From JBDTSW01 sp963797835 (lineage in GTDB: Bacteria > Actinomycetota > Thermoleophilia > Solirubrobacterales > 70-9), in NCBI GenBank assembly GCA_963797835.1, contig CAWCRN010000010.1, positions 1 through 64,000 on the forward strand: a stretch of 64,000 bases of DNA. Reading direction: 5' to 3'. This document shows, piece after piece, positions 1 through 8,946 of the stretch (the stretch's first letter is position 1; every line of letters begins with the position of its first letter). The notes beneath the pieces are model-generated. The model searched no databases. It saw only the letters and a program-made list of their open reading frames with translations, and was not told the DNA's origin. The position numbers were made by a program, and so were the translations under genes.

Positions 1-401
1 CGCCGACCCGCTGGCGGCGCTGGGGAGCCGTGCACCGCGCCCTGCGGCCGGGCGGAGCGGTGGCGAGCGCCGCCCAACTTCGACTCGCCACAGCGGCGGG
101 CGGCTTGGGCGGACTGGTGGGCGCTCGACCTGCCGCGCCACCGCTTCCACTTCACCCCCGAGGCCCTGCGCCAGGGCACTCGGGTCGGCCAGCTCGACCT
201 CGACTGGCTGCGCCCGGACGGCGAGCGTGTTTGGGGCCGGCCGCCAACGCCCGGCGGCGTCTGTGGGGCCGCATGGCCATGTCCGGCCCGGGCTTCCTCG
301 CCGGCTACGGGCTGGCGCTCGCCGCCTATCCGGCGCTCTCGGTGGCGCATCCGAGGCCCCGCGGCAGCGGCGAGTTCCTGTGCGCGAGTGGGGAATTCTA
401 G
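1..401 (+). CDS. Class I SAM-dependent methyltransferase, C-terminal fragment (frameshifted)
   Basis: The 5' end lies outside the window. Residues reading WWALDLPRHRFHFTPEALR (about positions 110-170) match the conserved tail of small-molecule or sugar SAM methyltransferases, in which a 'DLPRHxxHFTP' stretch follows the Rossmann core. A different frame then reads MSGPGFLAGYGLALAAYPAL up to the TAG at 399-401, so at least one indel separates the two parts. The SAM-binding motifs are not in the window. It sits directly before a glycosyltransferase and sugar-nucleotide genes, which suggests polysaccharide or O-antigen modification, but the substrate cannot be told. Confidence 0.5.
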   Translation, partial: PTRWRRWGAVHRALRPGGAVASAAQLRLATAAGGLGGLVGARPAAPPLPLHPRGPAPGHSGRPARPRLAAPGRRACLGPAANARRRLWGRMAMSGPGFLAGYGLALAAYPALSVAHPRPRGSGEFLCASGEF

Positions 402-403
402 CG

Positions 404-1687
404 ATGACGGCTCCCCGAGGGCAGGGCGCTTGCTGCTGGTCACCCACAGCTACCCTGGCCCCCCTGCCCCCGCGAGCCGGCGGCCGTTCGGGCTCGCCAA
501 GTACCTGCGCCGGGATGGGCTATCGCGTGATCGTGCTGACCTCGGACGCGTGGGGCGACTCCACCGCCACCGAGCCCGAGGGAGACGTCATCCAGGCCCG
601 GGACCTGATCGGGAGCCGGCTCAACTGGCGCCAGCGCGACGTCCGCGCCTACGAGGGCCTCGCCGGCGCCTCCTACAGCGGCCAGCAGAGTGTGTTCGGG
701 CGCATGCTTGGTGTCCGACATGGTCGGCGTGTCACGTGGCTCCCGTTCGCGCTCGGCCCGGCGATCGCCCTTGCGCGACGAGGTGGACGCGGTCCTCACC
801 ACCTCCGGGTCCCAAGTCCCCGCCCACCTCGTGGGTCTGGCGATGCGGCGCCGCAGCGGCGTGCCGTGGGTCGCCGACCTCCGCGACGGCTGGCGCTTCG
901 AGCCCTACCGGGACTTCCCGCTCGGGTTCGAGGAGCGCGTGGACGCCGGCATGGAGCGCCGCGTGCTCTCGCAGGCGGTACCGTGTCACCGCCGTGGGCG
1001 AGCCATCACGGCCAGCCTGCGCGACCGCCTCGGGTTGCTGGCGGTGACGGTCCCAAACGGCTACGACGACGAGGAGCGGCCCGCCGCCGATTGCCGGGCA
1101 TGAGCTGTGCACCGGAACGCCACTCGATCGTCTACACCGGCCGCAGCGCGACCGGCGGCGGCTGTCGCCCACCGCGCTGATCTCCGCGCTGCGGGTGCTG
1201 CAGACACAGGGGAGCCCGGAGCTGGGCCGGCTCGGGGTGGTGCTGCGCCCGGGCCACCTGACGGGAGATGAGCGGGCCGCCGTTGCCGAGGCCGGCGTCG
1301 GCGACGCGCTCCGGTCGGTCGGGAGCGGCGCGGGGAGCAGACGCTGAGGCTGCAACGGGACGCCGACAGCCTGCTGCTGCTGACCGCGGGCAACCGCGAG
1401 GGCGAGGCCACGGGCAAGCTCTACGAGTACCTGCTCGCCGAGCGGCCGATCCTGGTCCTGGGCGAGAGGACCGAGGCCGCCCGGATCGTCGGGGCGCCGC
1501 CTGGGCGACGACCACCCGGTCCCCGTCGACGACCCCGAGCGAATCGCCGACGCGCTGGTGGCGCTGGTCCGGGGCGGTTGACAGGATTCGAGCCGGCCAC
1601 GCTGAGGAGCGTCCGGAGCGGAATACGACGCACGCGCGCATGGCCGAGCGGATGGCGGCGGTGATCAAGGCGGCCGGACCGAATTAG
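404..1687 (+). CDS. GT4-type glycosyltransferase (several frameshifts)
   Basis: Pieces in all three frames assemble into one GT-B glycosyltransferase of about 425 residues. The N-terminal part carries RLLLVTHSYPGP and MGYRVIVLTSDAWG; the middle has VPWVADLRDGWRFEPYRDFP and TVPNGYDDEE (the usual 'VPNGxD' linker). The C-terminal half contains EATGKLYEYLLAERPILVLG, the family's donor-binding 'K.YEYLA...PIL' region. This resembles WbuB-like GT4 enzymes, which transfer a sugar from a nucleotide donor onto a lipid-linked glycan at the inner membrane. Repeated single-base shifts with preserved protein similarity suggest sequencing error rather than decay. ATG 404 follows the previous stop by two bases. 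Confidence 0.6.
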
Positions 1688-2767
1688 GGTCCTCACGGTG
1701 GTCGGCAACCGGCCCCAGTTCGTGAAGGCGGCGGCGGTCTCGACGAGCTGCGCGAGCGCGCGGAGGAGGTCCTGGTCCACACCGGCCAGCACTACGACCG
1801 GGGGCTCTCGCAGGTCTTCTTCGAGGAGCTGGAGCTGCCACCGCCGGACCACGAGCTGGGCGTCGGCTCGGGCAGCCACGCCAGGCAGACGGCAGCGATC
1901 GTGACGGGCTTGGAGCCGCTTGCTGGCCGAGCTCGCCCCTGACGCGGTGCTGGTTTACGGCGACACGAACGCCACACTCGGAGGCGCGCTGGTCGCGGGG
2001 AAGGCCCAGCTCCCGCTCGCCCACGTCGAGGCCGGCATGCGCTCGTTCAACCGCTCGATGCCCGAGGAGGTGAATCGCGTCGTCGCGGACGCGCTGTCGG
2101 GGCTGTCCCTGTGCTCGACCGAGGCGGCGATGGCCAACCTGCGTCAGAGGGCCTGGGCGAGGCCGCCGTACTGGTGGGTGACGTGATGGCCGACGTGGCG
2201 CTGATCTTCGGCCCGATCGCCGACGAGCGCTCGGACGCGCTCGAGCGGCTCGGCCTGGAGCCCCACGGCTTCATCGTCGCGACGGCCCACCGCGCCGGCA
2301 ACGTCGACGACCCGGCGAACCTGCGCGCCCTGGTCGAGGTCCTCGCCGCCGCCGGCGGCGAGGCGCCGGTCGTCTTCGCCGTGCATCCCCGCACCCGCGC
2401 CCGGCTGCAGGCGGAGGGCCTGCTCGACGGCCTCGGCGGCCGCGGGATCAGGGCCACCGACCCGCTGGGCTACCTGGACATGACCAGGCTCGTGCGTGCC
2501 TCGCGGGCGGTCCTGACGGACTCGGGCGGGCTGCAGAAGGAGGCTTTCCTGGCCTCGGTCCCGTGCGTGACCATGCGCGAGGAGACCGAGTGGGTCGAGA
2601 CCGTCGAGGGCGGCTGGAACAGACTCGTGGGCCTCGATCCCGATGCGGCGGCGACGGCGCTGGCCGCTCACCGAGCGGGGACCGAGACGTCCCCCGCCGC
2701 CGAGATCTACGGGGGCGGGCGGGCCGGCGAGCGGGTCGCAACGGCGCTGGCCGAGCGCCTGGGCTGA
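1683..2767 (+). CDS. UDP-N-acetylglucosamine 2-epimerase family (WecB/WbpI-like)
   Basis: The product begins IRVLTVVGNRPQFVKAA and continues with VLVHTGQHYDRGLSQVFFEE, VYGDTNATLGGALVA, HVEAGMRSFNRSMPEEVNR and VLTDSGGLQKEA. These are the signature blocks of non-hydrolysing UDP-GlcNAc 2-epimerases, including the active-site 'HVEAG.R' and 'DSGG.QEE'-type motifs. Frameshifts occur near 1740, 1915 and 2150. The family inverts C2 of UDP-GlcNAc or, for WbpI, of UDP-GlcNAc3NAcA. The companion WbpA/B/D/E homologues favour the WbpI role, which is inference. No ATG opens the frame: ATT at 1683 may be a misread ATG, and GTG 1698 is the next candidate. Confidence 0.75.
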
Positions 2768-2774
2768 CCCGCCC

Positions 2775-2780
2775 TATCCT
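2775..2780 (+). promoter_or_regulatory. Candidate -10 (TATCCT) of a leaderless promoter
   Basis: TATCCT lies nine bases before ATG 2790 and just after the epimerase stop. The spacing matches the other leaderless-type promoters in this window. No Shine-Dalgarno sequence precedes the ATG. Confidence 0.4.
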
Positions 2781-2789
2781 CTCCGGGTC

Positions 2790-4052
2790 ATGGCAGCCAG
2801 AAAGGTCGGAATCGTCGGCCTCGGATACGTCGGGCTGCCGCTCGGCGTCGCCTTCGCCGAAGCGGGGCACGAGGTGGTGGGCCTCGACGCCGACCCGCGC
2901 AAGGTCGAGGCGCTCGCGAAGGCCGCGAGAGCTACATCGAGGACGTCCCGTCCGAGCGGCTCGCCGCGCTCGGCGGCGGCTGAGCGCGACCGCCGACTAC
3001 GAGGACCTGAAGCCGTGCGACGCGGTGATCATCTGCGTCCCGACGCCGCTGACCAGCTCGCGCGAGCCGGACCTCACCTACCTGGTCGACTGCACGACCT
3101 CGCTCGCCCGCGGTGCTCCAGAAGGGCCAGCTCGTGGTGCTCGAGTCGACGACCTACCCGGGCACGACCCGCGAGCGGCTGCGGCCGATCCTCGAGGAGT
3201 CGGGCCTGGCCGCCGGCGACGGACTTCCACCTCGCCTTCTCGCCCGAGCGCATCGACCCGGGCCGCACCGACTACACGGTGCGCACGACCCCGAAGGTCG
3301 TCGGCGGGCTGACCGAGGCGCTGCACCGAGCGCGCGGCGGAGCTCTACGCGAGATCTGCGACAGGTCGTCGCCGGTCTCGGGCCCCGAGCCGGCCGAGCT
3401 GACGAAGCTGCTCGAGAACATCTTCCGCTCGGTCAACATCGCGCTCGTCAACGAGCTGGCGATGCTCTGCGAGCGCCTCGGGATCGACATCTGGGAGGTG
3501 ATCGACGCCGCCGTCGACCAAGCCGTTCGGCTTCATGCGCTTCGAGCCGGGCCCGGGCATGGGCGGGCACTGCCTGCCGGTCGACCCGTTCTACCTCTCC
3601 TTCAAGGCGCGCGAGCACGACTTCTACACCGAGTTCATCGAGCTGGCCGGGAAGATCAACCAGAACCAGCCGCAGTGGTGCGTCCAGCGGATCGAGCGCG
3701 CGCTGAACGACGTCTGGAAGGCGGTCGAGGGCTCGCAGGATCCTGCTGCTCGGGGTCTCCTACAAGGCGGGCGTCGGGGACATCCGCGAGTCGCCGGCGC
3801 TGAAGATCATCCGGCTGCTGCGCGAGCCGGGCGCCGAGGTCGTCTACCACGACCCGCACGTGCCGGAGCTGGCCGAGTCGGGCTCGACTCGGTCGAGCTC
3901 GACGACGGCATGCGCCGGGGCGGACCTGGTCTGCATCGTCACCGCCCACCCCGAGGTGGACTACGAGCGGGTCGTCGCCGAGGCCGGCGCTGGTGCTGGA
4001 TTTCCGCGGCGTCACCCGCGGGAAGAGCGCGGCCAACGTGGTCCGCCTCTAG
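2790..4052 (+). CDS. Nucleotide-sugar (UDP-HexNAc) 6-dehydrogenase, WbpA/WecC-like (frameshifted)
   Basis: It opens MAARKVGIVGLGYVGLPLGV, the NAD-binding Rossmann motif of UDP-sugar dehydrogenases. ESTTYPGTTRE, LAFSPERIDPG, ELTKLLENIFRSVNIALVNE and PGPGMGGHCLPVDPFYLS follow; the Cys of GGHC is the catalytic thiol. The C-terminal block reads LLGVSYKAGVGDIRESPALK. The enzyme oxidises C6 of UDP-HexNAc to the uronic acid using two NAD+. At least eight single-base indels interrupt the frame (for example near 2935, 3113, 3222, 3335, 3520, 3738, 3893 and 3918). Its place next to a WbpI/WecB epimerase and before WbpB/D/E homologues supports the WbpA assignment. TAG ends the gene at 4050-4052. Confidence 0.8.
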
Positions 4053-4055
4053 CCG

Positions 4056-5183
4056 ATGCAGGATGCGGCGCTGGAGAGGCTGCGTTGCCCCGCCTGCCTG
4101 GGCGCGCTGAGGCTGGAGTCGTTCGCCGAGGCGGCCGACGGCGAGGGGACCGAGACCGGGGCGCTGCTCTGCGACGCCTGCTCTCTGCTCTATCCGATCG
4201 AGGCCGGCACCCCCGTGATGCTGCGCTTCCGGACCGGGCTCCACGAGGGCTTCGCCCGGTCCCACCGCGAGCGGCTCGACGTGCTCACCGGCTACGAGAT
4301 GCCGGCGCAGCCGCCCGCCCCGGCGAGGAGTTCGTGCAGGAGACCTTCACCGACCAGTGGCGCCTTGTGGACGAGGACGAGCTCTCGTTCGCCTACACCG
4401 CGGACGAGCTCGTGGAGCTGAACCGGCGGGTCTGGCTGCGGTGGGTCGAGGAGCTGCCGGCGGACGAGCGGCCGAAGTCGCTCCTGAACGTCGGCTGCGG
4501 CGTCGGCATGGAGACGATGGCCCTGCAGCGGGTGACCGGAGCCGACGAGGTCTTCGGCATCGACCTCAACCTCGCCTTGCTCGGGCGGCGGCCCGAGTTC
4601 CGCGGGCAGCCGGGCGTCAACTTCGTCGTCGCGTCCCTGTTCGACCTGCCCTTCGAGGGCGAGTCCTTCGAGCTCGTCTACAGCCAGGGCGTGCTGCACC
4701 ACACCTACTCGACCGTGGAGGCGTTCAACTCGATCGCCCGCTGCGTCACTCCCGGCGGCCGCCAGTTCGTCTGGCTCTACGGCAAGGAGGACCACCTCTC
4801 CCGCGGCGGCAGCAAGACCAGGCACGCCGCCGAGAAGGTGCTGCGCCCGCTCATCACCCGCGCGCCACAGCGATGGCGCGCAGCCGCATCTTCGCCAGCC
4901 TCACCGCCGCCTCCCCGCCCACTACCGGGCCACCCAGCGCCACGGCGAGGCCTGGGACCGCGCCAACACCGAGCACGCGCTGCGCGACTGGCTCTCGCCG
5001 CGCTTCGCCCATCGCCACGGGCACAACGAGGTGGCTACGTGGTTCGAGCGGGAGGGCTTTCGCGTCATCGACACGCAGTCGCCCATCGCCTACGAGGAGC
5101 TGTTCGGCACCCCGCTGTGGGGAGTCGGCATGACCGGACAGCGGCTGGCGAGCGCTGACGTGCGCGCCGAGGCGCGGGCTTGA
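4056..5183 (+). CDS. SAM-dependent methyltransferase with N-terminal zinc-ribbon (Trm112-like)
   Basis: The N terminus has two Cys pairs, LRCPACLG and LLCDACSLLYPI, a Trm112-like zinc ribbon often fused to sugar or lipid methyltransferases. After a linker the Rossmann SAM motif reads SLLNVGCGVGMETMAL, with FGIDLNLALL for motif II and VYSQGVLHHTYST for the post-motif region typical of Methyltransf_11. Frameshifts lie near 4325 and 4865-4900; the last frame reads GVGMTGQRLASADVRAEARA to the TGA at 5181-5183. It probably methylates a nucleotide sugar or glycan of the surrounding polysaccharide cluster; the target is unknown. ATG 4056 follows the dehydrogenase stop by three bases, so translation is likely coupled. 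Confidence 0.65.
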
Positions 5184-5185
5184 TC

Positions 5186-5191
5186 TAGCCT
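5186..5191 (+). promoter_or_regulatory. Candidate -10 (TAGCCT) of a leaderless promoter
   Basis: TAGCCT ends eight bases before ATG 5200, with no ribosome binding site between. The element lies right after the upstream methyltransferase stop. Confidence 0.4.
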
Positions 5192-5199
5192 CTCCAGCC

Positions 5200-6227
5200 A
5201 TGCCCGACTCGAACACGCAGCGGGTGGGAGTGGCCGGCCTCGGCTACTGGGGGCCGAACATCGCCCGCAACCTGGACGCGCTCGAGGGCTGCGAGCTGGC
5301 CTGGTGCTGCGACGCCGACGAGGCCGCGCGCGAGCGCTGGCTGGCGGTCTACCCCGATGCCCGCTTCACCGCCGAGTTCGGCGACATGCTCGCCGACGAC
5401 GACCTCGACGCCGTCGCGATCACGTCGCCCGTGCCGACCCACGCCGAGCTTGCCGCGCGCGCGCTCGAAGCGGGCAAGCACGGCTTCGTCGAGAAGCCGC
5501 TCGCCCAGGACGCGACCTCGGCCGAGCGCCTGGTCGAGCTCGCCGACGAGCGCGGGCGGGTGCTGATGGTCGGCCACCTGCTCTGCTACCACCCCGGCGT
5601 CCGCCAGCTCGCAGACCTGATCGCCAACGGCGATCTGGGCGAGGTCTACTACCTCTACTCGCAGCGGCTCAACCTCGGCAAGCTGCGCGCCGACGAGAAC
5701 GCCCTCTGGAGCCTCGGCGCCCACGACGTCTCCGTCCTGCTGGCGCTCGCCGAGGGCGAGCCCCGCGAGGTCACGGCGCGCGGCGAGGCCTACATCCGCG
5801 ACGGGGTCGAGGACGTCGTCTTCGCCTACATCCGCTTCGACTCCGGGCTCGCGGCGCACCTGCACCTGTGCTGGCTCGACCCCCACAAGGAGCGCAAGAT
5901 CACCGTGGTCGGCTCCGAGCAGATGGCGACGCTGGACGACATGGACATGGAGCGAAGCTGACGATCTACGACAAGGGCTTCGACCCGGCCGCCGACACCT
6001 ACGGCGAGTACGTCACCCGCTCGGGCGCTGTCGTCAGCCCGGCGGTGCCGAACGACGAGCCGCTGCGGCTCGAGTGCGAGCACTTCATCGACTGCGTCGC
6101 GCAGGGCAGCGCCCCCGCACCGACGGCAAGGCCGGCCTCCGCTGTGGTGCGGGTGCTGGAGGCGCTGCAGGCCTCGCTCGACTCCGGCGGCGCCCCCCAG
6201 CCTGTCGGCGCCGCCGTCGGCGCTTGA
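5200..6227 (+). CDS. Gfo/Idh/MocA-family sugar-nucleotide 3-dehydrogenase (WbpB/WlbA-like)
   Basis: An N-terminal Rossmann motif VGVAGLGYWGPNIARN (residues 9-24) is followed by VPTHAELAARAL and FVEKPLA, where Lys99 of the EKP motif is the conserved catalytic lysine of the family. The C-terminal half has LLCYHPGVRQL, WSLGAHDVSVLLAL and LHLCWLDPHKERKITVVG, the usual alpha/beta oligomerisation domain. WbpB/WlbA members oxidise the 3-hydroxyl of UDP-GlcNAcA before amination. Indels occur near 5955 and 6115. The stop (TGA 6225-6227) overlaps the TTG of the acetyltransferase gene, so the two are coupled. Confidence 0.75.
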
Positions 6228-6940
6228 AGCCCCCGGCCGACGCCGACGTCGGCACCGGCGTCGTCATCCACGACGGGACGGTGCTCGGGGCAGGCGTCAC
6301 GCTGCAGGACAACGCCGTGGTCGGGAAGCCGCCGAAGCTCGGGGGTCCGCTCGGCCGCCCCCGACCGAGCCGCCGCCTCCCGCGGAGCTGGGCGACGGGG
6401 CGGCGGTCTGCGCGGGCGCGGTGGTCCTGGCCGGGGCCGTGATCGGCCCGGGCGCGATCGTCGGTGACCAGGCCCAGGTCCGCGAGCGCGCGGTGATCGG
6501 CCCCGAGACCGTGGTCGGCCGCGGCAGCGCCGTCGACAACGACGTCTCGATCGGGGCCGAGGTCCAGGTTCAGACCAACTGCTACATCACCGCCGGCACC
6601 GTGATCGAGGACGACGTCTTCGTCGGCCCGGGGGTCACCCTCACCAACGACAACACGATGGGCCGCCACGACCCCGGCCCGCCCGACGCCCCACCCTGCG
6701 CCGCGCCTGCCGCGTCGGCGGCGGCGCCGTCATCTGCCCCGGCGTCGAGATCGGCGACCGAGGCCTTCGTCGGCGCCGGCGCCGTCGTCACCGAGGACGT
6801 GCCCGCCGCGCGCGGTCGTCGTCGGCGTCCCCGCGCGCGAGATCCGCGAGGTCGGCGACGAGGACCTGCTGGAGCGCTGGCGCGCCTCGTCGGGGCGCAG
6901 CGGCCGCGGCGCCCGGCGGCGGCGGGGCCGCTCGGGCCAG
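6224..6940 (+). CDS. Left-handed beta-helix N-acetyltransferase (WbpD/WlbB-like)
   Basis: The protein is built of hexapeptide repeats: DADVGTGVVIHDGTVLGAGV, AVVLAGAVIGPGAIVGDQAQ, ERAVIGPETVVGRGSAV and VFVGPGVTLTNDN, then AFVGAGAVVTEDVPA and a PAREIREVG tail. This is the WbpD/WlbB class, which acetylates the C3 amine of UDP-GlcNAc3NA using acetyl-CoA. Frameshifts lie near 6350-6420, 6690 and 6820. TTG 6224 overlaps the upstream TGA, fitting coupled translation. The true stop is obscured: the tail frame runs on to a TAG at 7046, overlapping the convergent HNH gene, so the end given here is approximate. Confidence 0.65.
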
Positions 6941-7182
6941 TCAGCTCTGCCCAGACCTGTCGGCGCGCTCCGCCGCCTCCTGCTCGACGCGCGGGTGACA
7001 GCTGCGGCATACGGGCTCCGGTTCTCGATCCGGTCGAGCCCGCCGTAGCGCCGCGGCATCGGGTGATGGGCGACCAGGTCCTCACGGGTGCCGCAGTCGG
7101 CGGCACTTGGCGCCCGACCGCACGGCGGCGGAGAGGGTCGTCCACGAGGGTTGCGCCCGGCTGAGATTGCGCCATATCTCAC
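6941..7182 (-). CDS. Small HNH-type nuclease-domain protein (frameshifted)
   Basis: The minus strand encodes CGTREDLVAHHPMPRRYGG followed by LDRIENR and then, in another frame, CRSCHPRVEQEAAERADRSG. This is the zinc-binding HNH pattern: a first Cys pair (reconstructed as CRRCG), the AHH active-site histidines, and a CxxCH that completes the zinc site. About 80 residues, which is normal for stand-alone HNH proteins of actinobacterial genomes whose role is unknown. The start is uncertain because frames change near 7095; ATG 7182 is one option. It converges with the acetyltransferase gene. Confidence 0.45.
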
Positions 7183-7254
7183 CGCTCCGCCCGGACGGCC
7201 GACCGAGTGTCCGAACCAGGTGCCGCGATCGCGGCACTCCGGCGGACACCTTGG

Positions 7255-8364
7255 CTACGAGGTGGCGGCGAGCGCCTGGCGCACGGCCGCGGTGACCGCG
7301 GCGGGGCGCGTCGGGGTCGAGCGCGGTGCCCATCGGCAGCGCCAGGATCTCGGCGCAGACCGCCTCGGTGTTCGGGAGGGGCTCGGCGGGCGCCCATTGC
7401 CCCACCGCCGGCTGGCGCGTAGAGCGGGGTCTCGTAGTAGGAGCGCGCACCGATCCCCGCCTCGCGAGCGACTCGCCGAGGCGGTCGCGATCCGGCGAGC
7501 GGACCACGAACAGGTGCCAGCAGCTCTCGGCCGCCATCGGTCTCGGCCTGGAGCCGGACCAGCTTGCCGAGCCCCGCGTCCGCGTAGGCCTGCGCCGCCG
7601 CCCGCCGCGCGGCGGTCCACTCGTCCAGGTGCGGCAGCAGCACGCGAAGCCCGGCGGCGTGCATCTCGTCGAGCCGGGAGTTGTAGCCCGCCTCGGTGTG
7701 GGTCCGCTTGTCCTCGGAGCCGTGGAAGCGCAGCCGGCGCGCCAGCGCCTCGACATCGGGGGCGGAGGTGACGACGGCGCCGCCGTCTCCGAAGCCGCCG
7801 AGGTTCTTCGATGGGAAGAAGCTGAAGATGGCCGCGTCGCCCAGCGAGCCGGCCTCGCGGCCGCCGAGCGGGCCCCGTGGGCCTGGGCCGCGTCCTCGAG
7901 CACCTTGATCCCGCGCGGCGCCGCCAGCTCCATCAGCTCGGGCACGGGCGCCGGGTTGCCGAAGATGTGGACCGGCAGCAACGCCTTCGTGCGTTCGGTG
8001 ATCGCCGGCTCGGCCGTGGCGGCGGTCATCACCCAGCTATCGGCGTCGACGTCGCAGAAGACCGGCGTGGCCCCGATCGGTGACCACCGGCTCGACGGTG
8101 GCGAAGAAGCTCAGCGAGGGGACCACGACCTCGTCGCCGGGCCCGACGCCCAGGGCGCGCAGCGCGATCGCGAGCGCGTCCGTGCCGTTGCCGACGCCGA
8201 CGCAGTGCTCGACACCGACCTGCGCCGCGAACTCCGACTCGAAGGCCTCGACCTCGGGGCCCAGGATGTAGCTGCCGGAGTCCAGCACGGCGCGCTGGCG
8301 GGCCGCGACCTCGTCCAACAGGGGCTCGAGCGACGCGCGGCTTGCGAACAGCGGGGACGTCCAC
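7255..8364 (-). CDS. DegT/DnrJ/EryC1/StrS-family PLP aminotransferase (WbpE/WlbC-like)
   Basis: The reconstructed N terminus reads about VDVPLFASRASLEPLLDEV, then SGSYILGPEVEAFESEFA, VGNGTDALAIALRALG and DEVVVPSLSFFATVEPVV. ALLPVHIFGNPAPVPEL and VLEDAAQAHGA follow, and FFPSKNLGGFGDGG carries the PLP-binding Lys. Family members transaminate keto-sugar nucleotides with L-glutamate; beside WbpA/B/D/I homologues the WbpE step (amination at C3) is the natural role. Frameshifts occur near 8350, 8075, 7865, 7690, 7520 and 7420. GTG 8364 lies eight bases from a TACCCT -10, facing the thioesterase promoter. The stop is at 7255-7257. Confidence 0.75.
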
Positions 8365-8372
8365 GGCGCCGC

Positions 8373-8382
8373 AGGGTAGCCT
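8373..8382. promoter_or_regulatory. Overlapping divergent -10 elements (AGGGTAGCCT)
   Basis: The minus strand reads TACCCT eight bases before GTG 8364, and the plus strand reads TAGCCT eight bases before ATG 8391. The hexamers share the central TA at 8377-8378, and only 26 bases separate the two start codons. Both genes would be leaderless and could not easily be transcribed at the same moment. Confidence 0.5.
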
Positions 8383-8390
8383 CGGCGCGC

Positions 8391-8882
8391 ATGGACCCGC
8401 GCCCAGCCTCGGCTTCCCGTTCGGAGCTGATCCGCTGGATGAGCATCCAGGACGCCAACTCCGCCGGCTTCGTGCACGGCGGCACGGTGATGCGGATGTG
8501 CGACGAGGCGGCCGGCATCGCCGCGATCCGCCACTGCCAGCAACGGATCGTCACCGCGGGCATGGACCGCATGACGTTCACCGAGCCGATCTACGTCGGC
8601 GAGCTGCTGCGCTGCCAGGCGAGCGTCAACGCCGCCTGGAACACCTCGATGGAGGTCGGCGTGCGGGTCGAGGCCGAGAACGCCGTCACCGGCAAGGTCC
8701 GCCACACCAACACCGCCTACCTGACGATGGTCGCCGTCGACGAGAAGGGCAACCCCTGCCCGGTGGCGCCGGTGCAGGCCGAGGGGCCCGACGAGGAGCG
8801 CCGCCAACGCGAGGCCGAGGTGCGCAGGCGCAACCGCCTGGCCGAGCGGGCGGAGATCCTCGCCCACCGCGAAAACACGTAA
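8391..8882 (+). CDS. Acyl-CoA thioesterase, hotdog fold (YciA/BACH type)
   Basis: 163 residues. MSIQDANSAGFVHGGTVMRM matches the family's 'D.N..G..HGG..M...D' block with the catalytic Asp/His region. DEAAGIAAIRHC, DRMTFTEPIYVGELL and TSMEVGVRVEAEN follow, and the hotdog core ends in HTNTAYLTMVAVDEKG. The C-terminal 35 residues are charged and probably helical. The enzyme would hydrolyse acyl-CoA to free acid and CoA in the cytoplasm. It is not linked to the sugar cluster upstream and is transcribed divergently from the aminotransferase through a shared promoter. The frame is intact. Confidence 0.85.
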   Translation: MDPRPASASRSELIRWMSIQDANSAGFVHGGTVMRMCDEAAGIAAIRHCQQRIVTAGMDRMTFTEPIYVGELLRCQASVNAAWNTSMEVGVRVEAENAVTGKVRHTNTAYLTMVAVDEKGNPCPVAPVQAEGPDEERRQREAEVRRRNRLAERAEILAHRENT

Positions 8883-8931
8883 AGCCGCCTCGTCCGGGGG
8901 CGGTTGCGGCACGCGGCCCGTGTAACCCGCC

Positions 8932-8937
8932 TATCCT
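8932..8937 (+). promoter_or_regulatory. Candidate -10 (TATCCT) of a leaderless promoter
   Basis: TATCCT nine bases before ATG 8947, without a ribosome binding site between them. Confidence 0.4.
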
Positions 8938-8946
8938 GCCCGCCCA

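Noticed and set aside
8884..8903. CCGCC...GGCGG hairpin after the thioesterase as a terminator
   Set aside because: A five-base GC stem with no T run, of a kind common in GC-rich sequence.
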